The notes beneath the pieces are model-generated. The model was given only the letters and a program-made list of their open reading frames with translations. It was not told where the DNA came from and searched no databases. Source: Colletotrichum lupini (Eukaryota > Ascomycota > Sordariomycetes > Glomerellales > Glomerellaceae). From it: a stretch of DNA of 64,000 nt. The stretch lies in the NCBI RefSeq assembly GCF_023278565.1, contig NC_064680.1, positions 248,001-312,000 of the forward strand. The letters run 5' to 3'. Below are positions 11,945 through 23,855 of the stretch, in pieces (position 1 is the first letter of the stretch; every line of letters starts with the position of its first letter). Position numbers and translations under genes: made by a program.

Positions 11945-14900
11945 TTAACTTTCTCTTTTTTTTATCGATTTAACTACTGCGGTTAGAGGTATAATTCGAC
12001 CTCGGGCCCGTTTACTAAGTCGTCTCCTTTTCCCCCTTTTCTCTACTCTTTTCGTATTACCTATCCCTCTATTTATATAATAACTTTTCTACTACTTACG
12101 AATTACTCTAATCCCTTATTTAGTACTGCTTTTATAAAAGCGTTTATAAGGTTATTTTTATTATTAATCTAACGGATCTTAAGTATCTCGCGCCTTTTAT
12201 ATAATTACCTAAGGGCTATAATATTAATTATAAACCTCTTTTCCTTCGTCGTTCTTAATTTAACGAGGTATTCGTATAGCGAGTAGGAATCTATATAAAT
12301 AACCGTTAGAATAAATAGAAGGCTAATTTAATTAGTAATCTTCCTTAGTATCGTTAAAATCGCGTGGGAGAGGTTAACGCTATTAACTATACTATAGACC
12401 TCTAATATTAATATACTTCTCGTTACCCGCTTATTTTTAGTTAATAAGTAGTGGATTATATTACTATATATAGTAAATTCGCTCTTACTTATACTCTCGT
12501 TAGCTAGGATAATAATATACCCTAATTACGAAGTAAGGTCGTTATTATTTATAAATAACCTATTAACAAAGACGTAGAGCTTATTAATCATAAGGTTAAT
12601 TAGGTAATAGACGAGACCTCGATCGAGATTTATTTACTACTACTTAAGCCGCTTATTAAGTACCTCGATATCTTATTTAGTTAGATCTATAGCCTGCGCT
12701 ACTTTAGTATAGTTAAAAGTTACTTTAGGTTAATAAATACTTATAATATATACCCCTTGCGCGAGCTTAGCTTTATACCGCTTCTTAACGTTAGTTATAT
12801 TTAAATCGATAAGGTTAATCTTCTCGCCCTACCCCTTTTATTAAAAAACGACGGTTTCCCTTTTAATTATAAGAATCTTATTATTAAATACTAGGGGGGT
12901 ATTTATTATAAGGACCTCTTTTAGCTTCGCTACGAAGCCCACTTCTTAGAGCTCCTTATCCTCCTTTTTTATAAAGTTAATATTAAATAGGCCTAATATA
13001 TCGTTAGTCTATATTCTAACGATCCTAAATTAGTTACTTTTATGCTCTATAATTAGTAAGCACGGGTCGTACGTAAAGATAATTATTAATAGTTAATTAA
13101 TATAAAAATCGTAGTAAGTGGCTTATTAATAAGTGCCCGATTCTACAAGCCTATATAGTAGCTTAAGCACTTTAATAATCGTGCTTTTTAAGTACTTACT
13201 AGCTATTTCTTTTAGTAAATAGGCTAGGATTTTTTTTATGAGCCCTGTGGCCGATTAGGTATAGGCCTAGGTAATATTACGGCTTTAAATCTCGTATCCC
13301 TTCTTTTATAGCAATGCTATTAGTACTATTATTAATCGTTAGCTATAGCGCTATATAGTAGGCGATTATATAAGTAGCGTTGCTTTTTTAACGTTACCGT
13401 ACCCCTAAATTACGTATTTAGACTTCTTATACGGCTAGGGTGTTCCTTTCTTTTTAATCTTACGAACTATTCGTAATTTAAATATACAAAGGTTTATATA
13501 TTTTTTTAGGTCGTATAGGATAAATCGATAGACCCCTCGATTACGAAAAGTGTTTACTTTAATAAGATCTGATCTCTTATACGGCTTTTTAGTAGTTATA
13601 ATTACGCCTTCTTTACGTAGTTTAACCGCTAGCTCGAAATCGGCTTTCTCTTTTATTATATAAAAAGTGTTAATTACCTCGTTATTAGTAATAAATTACC
13701 GCGTTAGGGCTTGCTATTATGGTCTTTTGCGACGTCTCGCTAGTAGTATTAGTACTTTTTTAGTAATATCCTCTTCCTCGTCGTCTATTAGTACTATTAT
13801 AACGATTTCGTCGAGGATAATTTCCTATGCCTCTGCTACGGGTTATATAGTTTCCCCTAGTTCTTCTTTTTTTTATAAGTTAGAAATTACCTCGTTAGGA
13901 TCTATATAGTACGGTCTAACTATTATAATTAATACTTCGAGTAGCTAGTTACGATCTCTCGCGATTATATAAGAGCGCTCGTTAATAGAAATTAACTAAT
14001 ATAGCCTAGTTTATTATTAAGTAATTTTGCGCTATACTCGTATATCCGAATTTAGTAATATATCTAGATTATTCCCTATGTCGGGCCTATTGCGTATAAT
14101 AATTACTTCGTTAACTTACCTTTTTACGCTTACCTCGCGCAGTGCCTATATTACTTTTTTAATTACTTAGGCTCGTTAGTTTATACTTAGTAACGGTAGC
14201 GAGGCTAAGGTCGTTCTTAAATATGCTCTAAATACTAATAGCGTTAGTATAAGTCCGTTAGGCCCTATAGTATCGTTATAGTATTTAAGTACTATCTAGA
14301 AGTATTCGTTATTAATAGAATCCGGATTTTCCTTTTTAATAATTCTAAACGCCCTTTTTAACTACTAGTATGCCCTTTTTACTTTTTTAATACTATAATA
14401 CGCTTTAACGGGTACGACTTTTAGCTATATACCGTAGGCCGTCGTATTATCCTTAAATTCTACTAACTTAAAGCTAGTACTAGTATCGGTTTTAATACCG
14501 TCTAGCGGTCCTTAGTATATATCGATCTAGCTTTTTCATAAGGCTACCTATACTATCTTTGCTTATAAATCCCGGAGGAATTGCCCTATTTAGAAGGATA
14601 TAACTACGTTAATTATATATAATACTAACCGACTATTTAAGTAAAAGATATCGACGACGATTTCCTAGTTAAAGTTGAGCTTATTATATAATTTAAACTT
14701 AAATTTGCGTAGGCTCTGCGTATTTATTTAGTATTAGTAATATACTTTCATTAACTACTCTAGCGCCCCTATTTTAATATTATTATTACCCGATTACTTT
14801 AAGAGGTTATATAGCTTCGTAACCGACGGGTGCCCGAATCTCTAGTATAGTCTTTTAAGCTTACTTTCCGTTAGGTAATTAATTAACTTCGTGTCGTTAG

Positions 14901-17900
14901 TAAGCTTTATAAATGCATACCCCTATCGTCGTTCGACTACCTCGAAGTACTTACCGCTAGAGATTCTATTCCTCGTATTATTAAATATAATACCTAGTCG
15001 ATCTATATCTTTTAAATATAGGAGAAATAGGGTATTAATAAGTAAAATATAAAAAGTTATCGTTCCGAAGTACGTCTTTACTTTTACTATACCTAGGGCG
15101 ACGATTTCTTTACTTAGGCTAAAACTAATCCTTATAATACCCGCTATTAACGTATTAAGTATTATTAGCGCGATCTTTTATAGCGCCTAGAATTACCCTT
15201 TTCCTTTAGTTAACTATTATAATACCTTAATATTTAAAATAATCTTATAGAAATTATCTAGGCCGTACCTTTCGCTCGTATAGAATACTTATACGAGCTT
15301 AGTATTCGAGGGATCTAAGTAGTATAAAAAGGACCCCTCTAGCTACCCCTAGATTTACTTAGTACTATATTCCTTTTTTTTAAATATCGAGAGAGATAGC
15401 GTCTTCTCTTTAATCGTTAAGAAAATAGGCTTCGGCCTTATTAGATTCGCCCTTTTAGCTACCTCCGTATCCGTTATCTAAGAGACCTTCCCTTACTATT
15501 TATAAATAAAAGCCTACTTATTAAGAGCTTTTGCTACCCTTTATTCGTTTAGCCTCGTATATCCTCTAGAGGCTAACGGGGCGAAAAAAGAGTAATTAAT
15601 ATCGTTAATTTCGTTATAATCTAATTCGTTAGTATAAGGGGTAAGATCTTTTTTATTTTCCGAATCTCCTATAGGGGGTATATGCTTTAGGCCGCTACTT
15701 TAACTACCGTCGCTAGGTTCCGTACCCCCGGATCTACTCTTATATATAACGAGGAATTAATTAAACCGACGAGGGCTAGTTTTGCTATCTATTACCCTCG
15801 ACTTTCTATACTATTTATATAATTTAGCACGCTCTTCTTTAGAATAGTTACTTAATTAATATCTATCCTTTTTATAAATATAGTATTACTTCTTTTATTA
15901 CCCTATTTATAAGTTAAATCTCTACCTATTTAACGAATCTGGGCCTCTTTATTAGCGATTGCCGTATTTAGCCTCTTTTCTTTTTTTATTATACGTTCGA
16001 TCGACCTAATATTATTAATAAGGGCCGTCGTATGCCTAGAGGTAGGTTTAGCGTAGTATTCTTATTTTAATATTAAAGCTAGATCTTAGCCTTAAGTAAA
16101 GCGTCTTATAGTCTTTAGGTACTTAGTATAGGGTAATCTTTACTTTTAATATACGCTAGACTGCGGTATAGAAATATCCGACTTTCCGCTCGTTTATCCC
16201 CTTATTTAGCTAGGTTTTCGCTAGCTTATCGATTCGATTAATAAGCTCTTTAAGGATCTCTATTCGTAATTTACCTTTTATTATCCTAGCTATAAATATA
16301 AAAGAAATTACTCGTAGCTTAGATAGGAGCTCTAGGTTCTTATTATAAGTCTCGAAGCGGCTTCGGATTATGTTAATTATACTAAAAAAGTCGTTTTAAT
16401 TAAGATTATGCACTGCTTCGTAATAGTAATTAAAGGCTTTGCTTACGAATACGATATTAATTACTAAATAGTACTAGTGTTCCCTAATTCCGACTTTTTC
16501 GTAGTAATTATAAAATATCGTTAGGGTTTCTTATAAGCCCTTATACTTCCCCCTAGAGTATAATTTCTTTTTTAAGAAGATCTTTTTAAGGTCTATAAAT
16601 TACCTCGTATTCGCTACTAGATTTTTAGTATTTATATACGAACCCTACGTCGCTACGTATTATTAATAACTTTAGGTCGTCTACTTCTTTTCTTATTAGC
16701 CAATCGGCACCGAATTTCGTATTAGTAATAGTAATAAGTTATAGATCGAAATAGGTAGAATTATCGATTATCGTATTTTTAGTACTATATTTTGCCCTAG
16801 TATATCCTTTTATAACGATAGATTTCTATTAGTAATTATAGGGAGGAAATCTAGGTCGTTTACCCTTTTTCTAAATTCGTTAAAGTAATTATACGCTCTA
16901 TTAACCTATACTTAGTTTTATAGCACGAATTCCTTTTTTATAATTATCGTTACTAATATTTCGTATAGCTCTTATAATTATAATTACGCTAGTAATACCC
17001 CTCGCCCGTAAAGGAATCTATTAACTACTTTTATAATTCCTAGGCTTGCGCTCGCGAACTATTTATCTAGCTAGTAGCTAAGGTCGTTTACGATTTTATA
17101 AAATAGGGGTTGCCCCTATAGCCCCTTTTTTTTATAAACCTTAGTTAAATAGATTAATACCGCGTTAATTTGCTCGCTATTAGGCTAATCCGCAATTCTA
17201 TATATCCACGTCCCCTAATAGTCCGGGTTAATATTTACTTATTTATAAAGGATTAGGATTCTATTTAGGATCGGGTTTCGTCCTTTTCTTTTTTATCTTA
17301 ACTTACTAAGGGTCGTGCTCTAGCTTATGCCCATATTAATAATTACTAGCGTATTTAATTTTAACGAGAATATATCTAATCCGCGCGCGGGTCGTAATAA
17401 ATCTATACTTTCGCTACTTAATAAATTTATTAAGGTCTAAGAGATTCCCGCTTTTTCTTACTATCTTACTACTACTCTCGTTTTTACTATTTCTAGCGAT
17501 TACTACTACCTTTCTAGATCGCTAGCTATCGTACTTATTAAGATCCTCCTTTTTATCTAATAAAAAAGGGTAGGTTTTAATAGTTCCTTTTAATAATAGT
17601 AGTAGTAGACGTTTATATTACTATAAGAAGATATAGTAATTAGTCTCGGGATCTTTACTAGTTGCCGATTTCCGCTATCCTATATACTTCTAGCCTCCTA
17701 AGCCTCGTACTCTCTATAATTTCTAAATAGCTTTTTTAGTTAATTTCCGAGATCCCTAATACTCTTAGCTCGATGCCGTTAGGACCTCTAAATCCCCTCT
17801 TTTTTTATTAGACCGTTCCCTATATTATATTCCTAAATAATACCCGGGGGGTAGTTAAGGGAGCTACGAAGAGGTCGTTTAGATTGCGGGCTTAAGGTTA

Positions 17901-18386
17901 TACTTATAAGATCCTCGTAGTAATAGACTTTCCCGTATACTATAAATCTCTTAGCTTAATAACTCTTATAGGGTTACCTTTGTTACTAAATAAGAATATC
18001 TACGTTTAGAAATCCCCTTTTTTAATCGCGCGGTGCTCTTTTATACCGTACTTTTACTAATTTAACTAGTTAATTTCTAATCGCAGGCCGGCTATAGAAA
18101 AATCGTTTAGTAAAAAAGCTACTTGGGGCGATAGTAAAAGGCTAGTTACTTAAGTAGTTCCGTTAATTAACGTAGTTTAACGTAGTAAACGTCGACCTTT
18201 CGTAAGTAGTAAAGGGCTATAATTACTTAATTCCGTATAGTATTTAAGAATCGCTTCTTTTTTTTATTTACTTTTATAAAGTTAATTAGTACGAATCTCC
18301 TATCCTATACGGTATTAAGAGGTCGTCTCTTTTACGTAACGAGATACCTTACTAATTTACGATAGTAGAGTTTAATTACTAATTAA

Positions 18387-18591
18387 TATTAGTATCCCTA
18401 TTATAAGGTAGTTAGTTCGAACTATAAGTAACGAAGAGATTAATTAAACTATATAAATATCTACGTAGTAGGTATAAAAAGGAGGTTCTAACCGTAGGTT
18501 GGGCTAGCTACGATAATCGTAAATAGGGCCCCCAATTGGCCCCTGCGCAGTCGGCTGTATGCCGCGGTCGAATTGGACTTCCAATCCGACA
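18387..18591 (-). repeat. Right LTR (5' LTR) of copia copy 1
   Basis: 205 bp beginning tattagtatccc and ending aatccgaca. Its right half is much less mutated than its left half. Confidence 0.9.
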
Positions 18592-18596
18592 AGAAC
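18592..18596. repeat. Right TSD of copia copy 1
   Basis: agaac, identical to 11735-11739. Confidence 0.9.
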
Positions 18597-20728
18597 CTCC
18601 CAACGGGGGCGTCTTTTGGGATTTCGACAATGATATTCGCAGCCGAGCAGTCTTACAAAATGTGCGGGACTTGGTGAGCTCGGCTTGTACAAATAGTTAG
18701 CTGCAAGGCATTTTGAGTAGTTGTCCTTTAGTACGGCCACATGAGGAAGTATTTCGCCTGCAATAGCAGCGGATAAACCCCCGTTGCCCTGGTCGCTGAC
18801 CGCGCTAGGAGCTCACAGCCATTGCCTTATTCGGACTGTTGCGGACCTACTTCAAGCTCATTCTATGAGAATAGGCCAAGCTGTGAGCTGTCTAGGTATG
18901 TCTGCCTTTGCCGTCTCGTGCCTTCGCGTTCGCGTTCGCGTTCAAGTTCGCGTCCGCGTTAGCCTTCGGCTCCCAAGGTCGACTTTCTGCCTCTATGGAT
19001 CGAGAGTCTCTACCCTCATTCAAAATTTCTTTGGAATTCAGCATCTCTGTCAGAGATGCGTCCTCAATTGCCGGATGGAATTGGATCATATCAGTGAGGG
19101 AGGGAAGGCAAATCAGGTGACGCAGTGCGTGGCAGCCTGTGGCAAACCTATATGGCGAGCTTTTTGCAGCCTTGCACAGCATGGTGTTCCAGACATTATA
19201 TTTCAAACGACCAGGGAAGTCTACCGGCAGTATGGAAATTCCTGTGGCTTGATGTTGAATAGGGTGTTGGCCGAGGTGTTGATATCTGACCGAACGAAGT
19301 AAGATGGATTTGCCTTTACTGCCAGCCTCCAGAGTCGAATTAGACCACAGAGGATTGAAAATAGGGCAGATGCGTCAGGCTCAAAAGAGAAGTGGCCAAA
19401 CTGAATCTGTTTTCGGAACATCAGGAGTATCTAGGTATGGTAATGAGCAAGCCGTCGACTGTCTCCGGGCTGCGAGCGAGTACTAGAGGTAGGAGGAAAC
19501 GACCATGGCCCCAAAAGGGTGCCATATGATCATGAAGGTCTTGGGAACATACTTGGAGTGTTGCCCTTAAGCTAACAATACGTTCCAACGCCAAGTCAAA
19601 TGTCTCTATTCCCCCATGCTCCCTAACGACGGGAACACCTACTCGCGATGAGGCGGCATGTCTCTGAACTTGAGAACGACTGTGATTTGATGGAGATGAT
19701 GCGAGGCGGAAGTACCGCCCCACACATCAAAGGAAAAGAAAATGAACACCCCAGCCATATAAATCTTACGACAATTGGAAACCTCCCTGTGGACCAGGCT
19801 TGTCAAACGAGCATACACCTGCATGACCCCTCTCTTTGATCCATTTTCGTTTGATTATCACTACGACAAGGAACGAATAAGGTCCATCGTCATTGCGAAA
19901 TCAATACCGGCTGATACCTAGACGTGAATGCCGTCCAGCTGTTCGGAGTTCAGTGATGATCTATTGTTTGATGCTGAGGGCTCGAGATAAAATCTTAGGA
20001 GGTTCGGTGTTAAGGCTGGGAGATAGGTCTCACTAGTGACTGCGACCAGTGGCCAATCGTAATAGAGCTCTTTGCAAAATTACCGAGACTAAGAATTTAG
20101 CACTGTGGTAGTAATCTCACCGCAGCCTTAGCAAGTTAGATTGGATAATCATCACGCGTGCCTATCAATCCCGCACAGTCTGTCAGTCGATCCCCCCTCC
20201 CACCCGGGGTCAGGCTTCACCACGAATTCATACACGGATATGCGAATTCTTTTGGCTCTCCTAGTCTGGTACAGATGTCGAAGATAAGCCATGATCCTTG
20301 TGTGACCTCGATATATTACATTCCGGCATTCGTCTTTTTGAGCATTCCAGTGTACTTACGGAAATATCCTCACTGGAATTAAGCCCCAAGCGCCGATCTC
20401 AGAACATTGACACTGTCAGATGAGGATTATCCCACAGCCCTCACCACCTTAGTCCAAGCTTTAGCCATAGTGAGATCGATGGAGCCCTGGGCTAGCCAAC
20501 AGGCCCGGGAGATCATGGGCATTGTCCGCAAAGGGACCTGTGTGTGCGATTCGTCTCGACCTGTTGCTATCGGAAAAAGACTACGAAAGCCTCAAAATTA
20601 CGATACAGGCAAAGCCCAGCAAGAAGCCAGACGGCACAATGTCCAAGATGGCGGCGTTTGTGTTTCGGCTCTTGGACTAGATCTCTCCGCCGCTTTTGGC
20701 GATATACTAGCCATACCAAGCAAGGTAC
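18597..20728. other. Gene-free stretch
   Basis: Normal base composition, no gene recognised. It contains a short GCGTTC-type microsatellite at about 18922-18960. The ORFs at 18784-19302 and 20407-20832 lack signal peptides, domains or supporting context; the second runs into the miniature LTR element. Confidence 0.4.
18918..18962. repeat. GCGTTC-type microsatellite
   Basis: Imperfect hexanucleotide repeat (cgcgttcgcgttcgcgttc, then aagttcgcgtccgcgtt). Confidence 0.7.
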
Positions 20729-20733
20729 ATACT
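20729..20733. repeat. Left TSD of the miniature LTR element
   Basis: atact, repeated at 21078-21082. Confidence 0.8.
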
Positions 20734-20794
20734 TGTCACGAGATATGGATGTGGTTAATGCTGCCCACATTGAGTAGGCCCGCTTTTTGTGACA
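20734..20794 (+). repeat. Left 61-bp LTR of the miniature element
   Basis: TGTCAC...GTGACA with a perfect 6-bp terminal inverted repeat; one mismatch to 21017-21077. Confidence 0.8.
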
Positions 20795-20808
20795 GTTATA
20801 AGCCCAGC
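20795..20808 (+). promoter_or_regulatory. Putative half-tRNA(iMet) primer binding site
   Basis: gttataagcccagc begins right after the LTR. Compared with the known copia-style site (recalled GTTATG-GCCCAGC type), it differs by a single G-to-A-type change in the core. Confidence 0.55.
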
Positions 20809-21016
20809 TCCTATCCGCTATTGCCACAATAGTTAAGTACCGCATTATCTACAGGTCGTGTACCTAAAAAGCGAGAGGCGGCCGTTCGAGTCTCCGTATG
20901 GGCAGAGGTTTTTCTAACTAGTCTACCACCTGTGGGGCTGAGGCTGCCATCTACAGGGCTATGGCACAGTATAGACGCCCATTATACGGATAACGGCTCT
21001 AGGCGTCTGGGGGGTG

Positions 21017-21077
21017 TGTCACGAGATATGGATGTGGTTAATGCTGCCCACATTGAGTGGGCCCGCTTTTTGTGACA
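21017..21077 (+). repeat. Right 61-bp LTR of the miniature element
   Basis: Second copy of the 61-bp repeat, preceded by a G-rich tract and followed by the atact TSD. Confidence 0.8.
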
Positions 21078-21082
21078 ATACT
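21078..21082. repeat. Right TSD of the miniature LTR element
   Basis: atact, identical to 20729-20733. Confidence 0.8.
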
Positions 21083-22585
21083 TGCCTGCAGGGGTATATT
21101 GTGGGGGGAGGAAGACGAGGACTTGCATACAGCTTGGATGATATGATCATGGTCGCCGACATCCGGAAGGTGAAGCAGTCAAACGAGTACGTAGCACCTC
21201 CTTGGGTGCCAGCCAAGAGCTTGCCTCTCAGACGCCGCAAGAAAAGAGCCATTGGCGTTGCGTGCCACGGAATGCATTCTTTCCGAATTGAAGCTAAGGG
21301 ATCGATCTCCCCTCAAGTTCTTAGGCTTGCCCAACCCCCTAGACGTGGCGTCTATGTCCTTTCCACACCTTTTTTGTCCATTTCCATCTAGGGCACCCCG
21401 GACCGAGTATTTGCCTAGAACTCTCGTAAAATTATAGACAGCCAGCGACATGGGATTTCAACATCGTTAAGTGATTGCCCCAAAGACCCATCTTGTCAAC
21501 CCGCCGTGGCGCTCCCCTCCTCCCCCAACCCTCCTCCCCCAACCCCCGGCGGCCATCTAGCTGGAAGCACGCTATCTTAGGTGCCGTAGACAACCAGCTA
21601 AGAGAAGCAAGACACGGCGTCAAGCCTTAGTGGAACAACCCAAACAACCACCGGGAATCGGACAAATCTCTCGCACTTGTCCCGCTGACATGCCGCCCAT
21701 CTAGCATACAGGGCCCTTTACTATGCTACCGGGCGATGCTCTATCACGAACAGATGCAGGGATTGAGGCTAGTTCCAACTGTAAATTCAAGGCCCCATGT
21801 CAGCTCAGTTCAGCTCGACGGCAAAGTTTGCCTGATTTGCCGGATATGTAGAAGCTTGCGTTGATGCTCTAGGAGGTGGCCCCCTCATCATCAGTTTCAT
21901 TCTGGGACTGACAGCAAAGTTTTTGGAAATCCCCCCACGCCCATTCCGGACACGGAAGACGGGGGAAATTGCCTACCAGATCGTGCCACCGGCAGTGTAA
22001 ATGTTGATCACGATGGACAGACATCAGTCGCCTCAATATCCGATTGGATGGACTAGCAGGAGGGTGAAATACCCACAAGAGCTTGCCCACTACGGAATTC
22101 GACGCTAGACTGACAATTGAGCAGCAACTGCTTTTGAATTATGTTTTCGACAATGTAGGTGATCGTCTCTGGGTATAAGTTCTGGCAAGAAACCTTGGGC
22201 CTGATATGCCTTCTCACATCGAACCCCCTGCATTCATCAGACAAACGACCCACTGCTATTTACCCCTTCCTTCCTTGCTTTGCTGAGCGGCAATCATGTT
22301 CCACCCAAATTATCTTGGCCCACAAGACTGCCTTGTCCGAACGTCAACCTCAATGGAGGCTTGGCAAGGTCCGCCTCAGGATGCCTGCAGCACACATGTA
22401 GATGGTAATTATTAGACTTCCCGCGGTGTTGGCAGAGTTAGCTGGACGAGAAACTGACTTAGTCCGAAGGAACACTAGACTTTCGTTCATACATCTCTTC
22501 GACCAACGATAGTAGAGGTTGGGCATACGCTTTGCCGTTACCCAGCATCGATTCACCACAATGGGACCCTTCTCAAAGGGAAATG
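21083..22585. other. Gene-free stretch with a possible 5' exon at its end
   Basis: No gene recognised up to about 22290. A short frame from ATG 22296 to about 22397 (starting MFHPNYLGPQDC) could be an upstream exon of the next gene, but the only donor in the right phase (GTAGAT) is weak and the acceptor at 22462 sits too close to the CTGAC branch-like motif. Contains the C-rich tract 21513-21547. Confidence 0.4.
21513..21547 (-). other. G-quadruplex-capable tract
   Basis: On the minus strand four or more runs of 3-5 G (GGGGG-TT-GGGGGAGGAGGG-TT-GGGGG pattern) occur within 35 bases; the plus strand is the matching C-rich strand with a repeated cctcctcccccaac unit. Confidence 0.55.
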
Positions 22586-23254
22586 CTAGCACCGCTGCAT
22601 CTCCATAACAGGAGACTTGAAGAATATGGACACGACTTCTCGAGGCCACGTGTTTTATCTATGCCCGAATACGAAACACACATCCATCACGATGGCTATG
22701 GACAACCGGAAAGGCGTCCGCAGATCATTACAGGCCTCGGGAGGCATAGGTCTGATCCACGGCTAAGCTCGGAGGCGATTTTCGACCAGCCGACAAGCAG
22801 ATACTACAAACCATCCTCAGACGTCAATGTCGACAATGTCTCGCAGATGTCAGACTTGTCCCCACGGCCGCTGATGGAGTATGAGTCAAATACCGGTCGC
22901 GGTGCCGTGAACTTGTACCCAAGACCATCGCCGACTCGTCATCGACACCGATCCCACTCAGTGGCAGAAGCTCCCAGATCCCCACCTCGAGATCGTAAAT
23001 ATCTTTTTGTCAACCGAACCGTCAAGGATGGGAAGTTGATTTCAAGGGGAGTGCAAGCATCGGGCTCCTGGAAGACAATAGACCGGCGGAAAAAGGCAGC
23101 ACGTGACGATGAAAGACGAGTTGCCAAGGCTACGACAGAGGCGATCTCGAGTTTGAGAGACCACTTGGGAAGGATGCTTGGAATGGGACTGTCATTTTCG
23201 GATTTGATGGAAGAATTAGGTCGAGAAGCACAGAAGACTCAGATATCTTCATAG
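22586..23254 (+). CDS. Hypothetical protein with basic, charged C-terminal region
   Basis: 222 aa from the ATG at 22586; the frame is open upstream to 22463, so a 5' exon may be missing. I do not recognise the family. The N-terminal two thirds are polar and probably disordered (many Arg, Ser, Pro, His; e.g. RPSPTRHRHRSHS). The last ~85 residues look folded: a strand-like block (KYLFVNRTVKDGKLIS), then a Lys/Arg-rich helix (TIDRRKKAARDDERRVAK) and a helical tail (ISSLRDHLGRMLGMGLSFSDLMEELG). There is no signal peptide or membrane segment. Codon use looks normal and the frame has no breaks, in contrast to neighbouring ORFs, which supports real coding. Confidence 0.6.
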   Translation, partial: LAPLHLHNRRLEEYGHDFSRPRVLSMPEYETHIHHDGYGQPERRPQIITGLGRHRSDPRLSSEAIFDQPTSRYYKPSSDVNVDNVSQMSDLSPRPLMEYESNTGRGAVNLYPRPSPTRHRHRSHSVAEAPRSPPRDRKYLFVNRTVKDGKLISRGVQASGSWKTIDRRKKAARDDERRVAKATTEAISSLRDHLGRMLGMGLSFSDLMEELGREAQKTQISS

Positions 23255-23855
23255 CGTTTCTGTAATGACAAGATAAGCAAGGTCTCTGAAGCAACAATAG
23301 TCATGGATGATTTTCTATTTAGGACCACAGCGCGAAATTGAAGCAATGAAACTCAACTAACTTTTAGTCACAAGTATTCGACTTATCAAGTTCGGGACAA
23401 CATAATTGGGTCTATCCTATAATAAACTTACGCTGCAATACCTCATTTGGCGATCTCAGTTTGAGCTTGCAAATGTTGCATCCACACGTAATGTTACGTG
23501 AACTCTGAGCCAGCTTTTTCTCCATGTTGGTTCTATATGGGCTTCGTATACCAGGTGGTGGCTTTTTACGTGACCTTCGACTTATAAGCCTTGTCAGTCA
23601 TCAACAAAAACGTTGAACATAGCAGATAATGATGCGGCAATGGCTTCCACAAGGCAGGGAGTACTGAAGCATCAATCGAGTACTAAATTTTTGCGAATCG
23701 GGAAAGTCTGTATCAAAGAATTCTTGATTTTCGGGCATATGTTCTGATTAGGCTCACACGTTTGAGGTGAATCTAAGCTTTGCATTGGACGGCAATATTT
23801 GAGAGGTAGGTGCGGAAGCTGTGATGAAATCTTTCTCAGACGCATGCCAAGCGCT
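23255..23855. other. Intergenic between convergent genes
   Basis: Lies between the plus-strand gene ending at 23254 and the minus-strand gene ending at 23856, so it holds both 3' flanks. No further gene seen. Confidence 0.4.

Larger units (their letters stand above)
11740..18591 (-). mobile_element. Ty1/copia LTR retrotransposon, copy 1, RIP-destroyed
   Basis: 6852 bp bounded by 205-bp LTRs and a perfect 5-bp TSD agaac. The element points to the minus strand: the A-rich polypurine tract (A8GAGAAAG) abuts the left LTR, and the integrase-like region (about 13.9-14.6 kb) lies upstream of the reverse-transcriptase region (about 13.0-13.3 kb) when read on the minus strand. That INT-before-RT order marks Ty1/copia. 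A degraded RT motif of the IQTDDIL kind reads at about 12.98-13.03 kb. CA and TG are nearly absent and stops fill every frame, so it is not autonomous. Compared with copy 2 it lacks about 500 bp in the gag-side region near 17.7 kb. Confidence 0.9.
20734..21077 (+). mobile_element. Miniature (TRIM/SMART-like) LTR retrotransposon, 344 bp
   Basis: Two 61-bp direct repeats, 20734-20794 and 21017-21077, differ at one base (A/G transition) and each runs from TGTCAC to GTGACA. A 5-bp duplication, atact, flanks the pair as a whole, while neither repeat alone is flanked by one: the signature of an LTR element. Directly after the left repeat lies gttataagcccagc, which is close to the complement of the anticodon arm of eukaryotic initiator tRNA-Met, the half-tRNA primer site known from copia-type elements. 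A G-rich tract (ctggggggtg) abuts the right repeat, as a polypurine tract should. The 222-bp interior has no coding capacity, so movement would depend on another element's proteins. No RIP damage is visible. Confidence 0.75.

Noticed and set aside
13667..13909. Small plus-strand ORF of 80 aa, with a near-copy at 49812-50054
   Set aside because: Both lie at the same position in the two copia copies, on the strand opposite to pol; the similarity is due to the shared transposon, not to a conserved gene.
20734..20794. Reading the 61-bp repeats as two MITEs or solo insertions
   Set aside because: Neither repeat is flanked by its own TSD; the only duplication (atact) flanks the pair, which fits an LTR element.
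20407..20832. 141-aa ORF covering the left end of the miniature LTR element
   Set aside because: Its C-terminal part is encoded by the 61-bp LTR and element interior, so it is a chance frame through the insertion.
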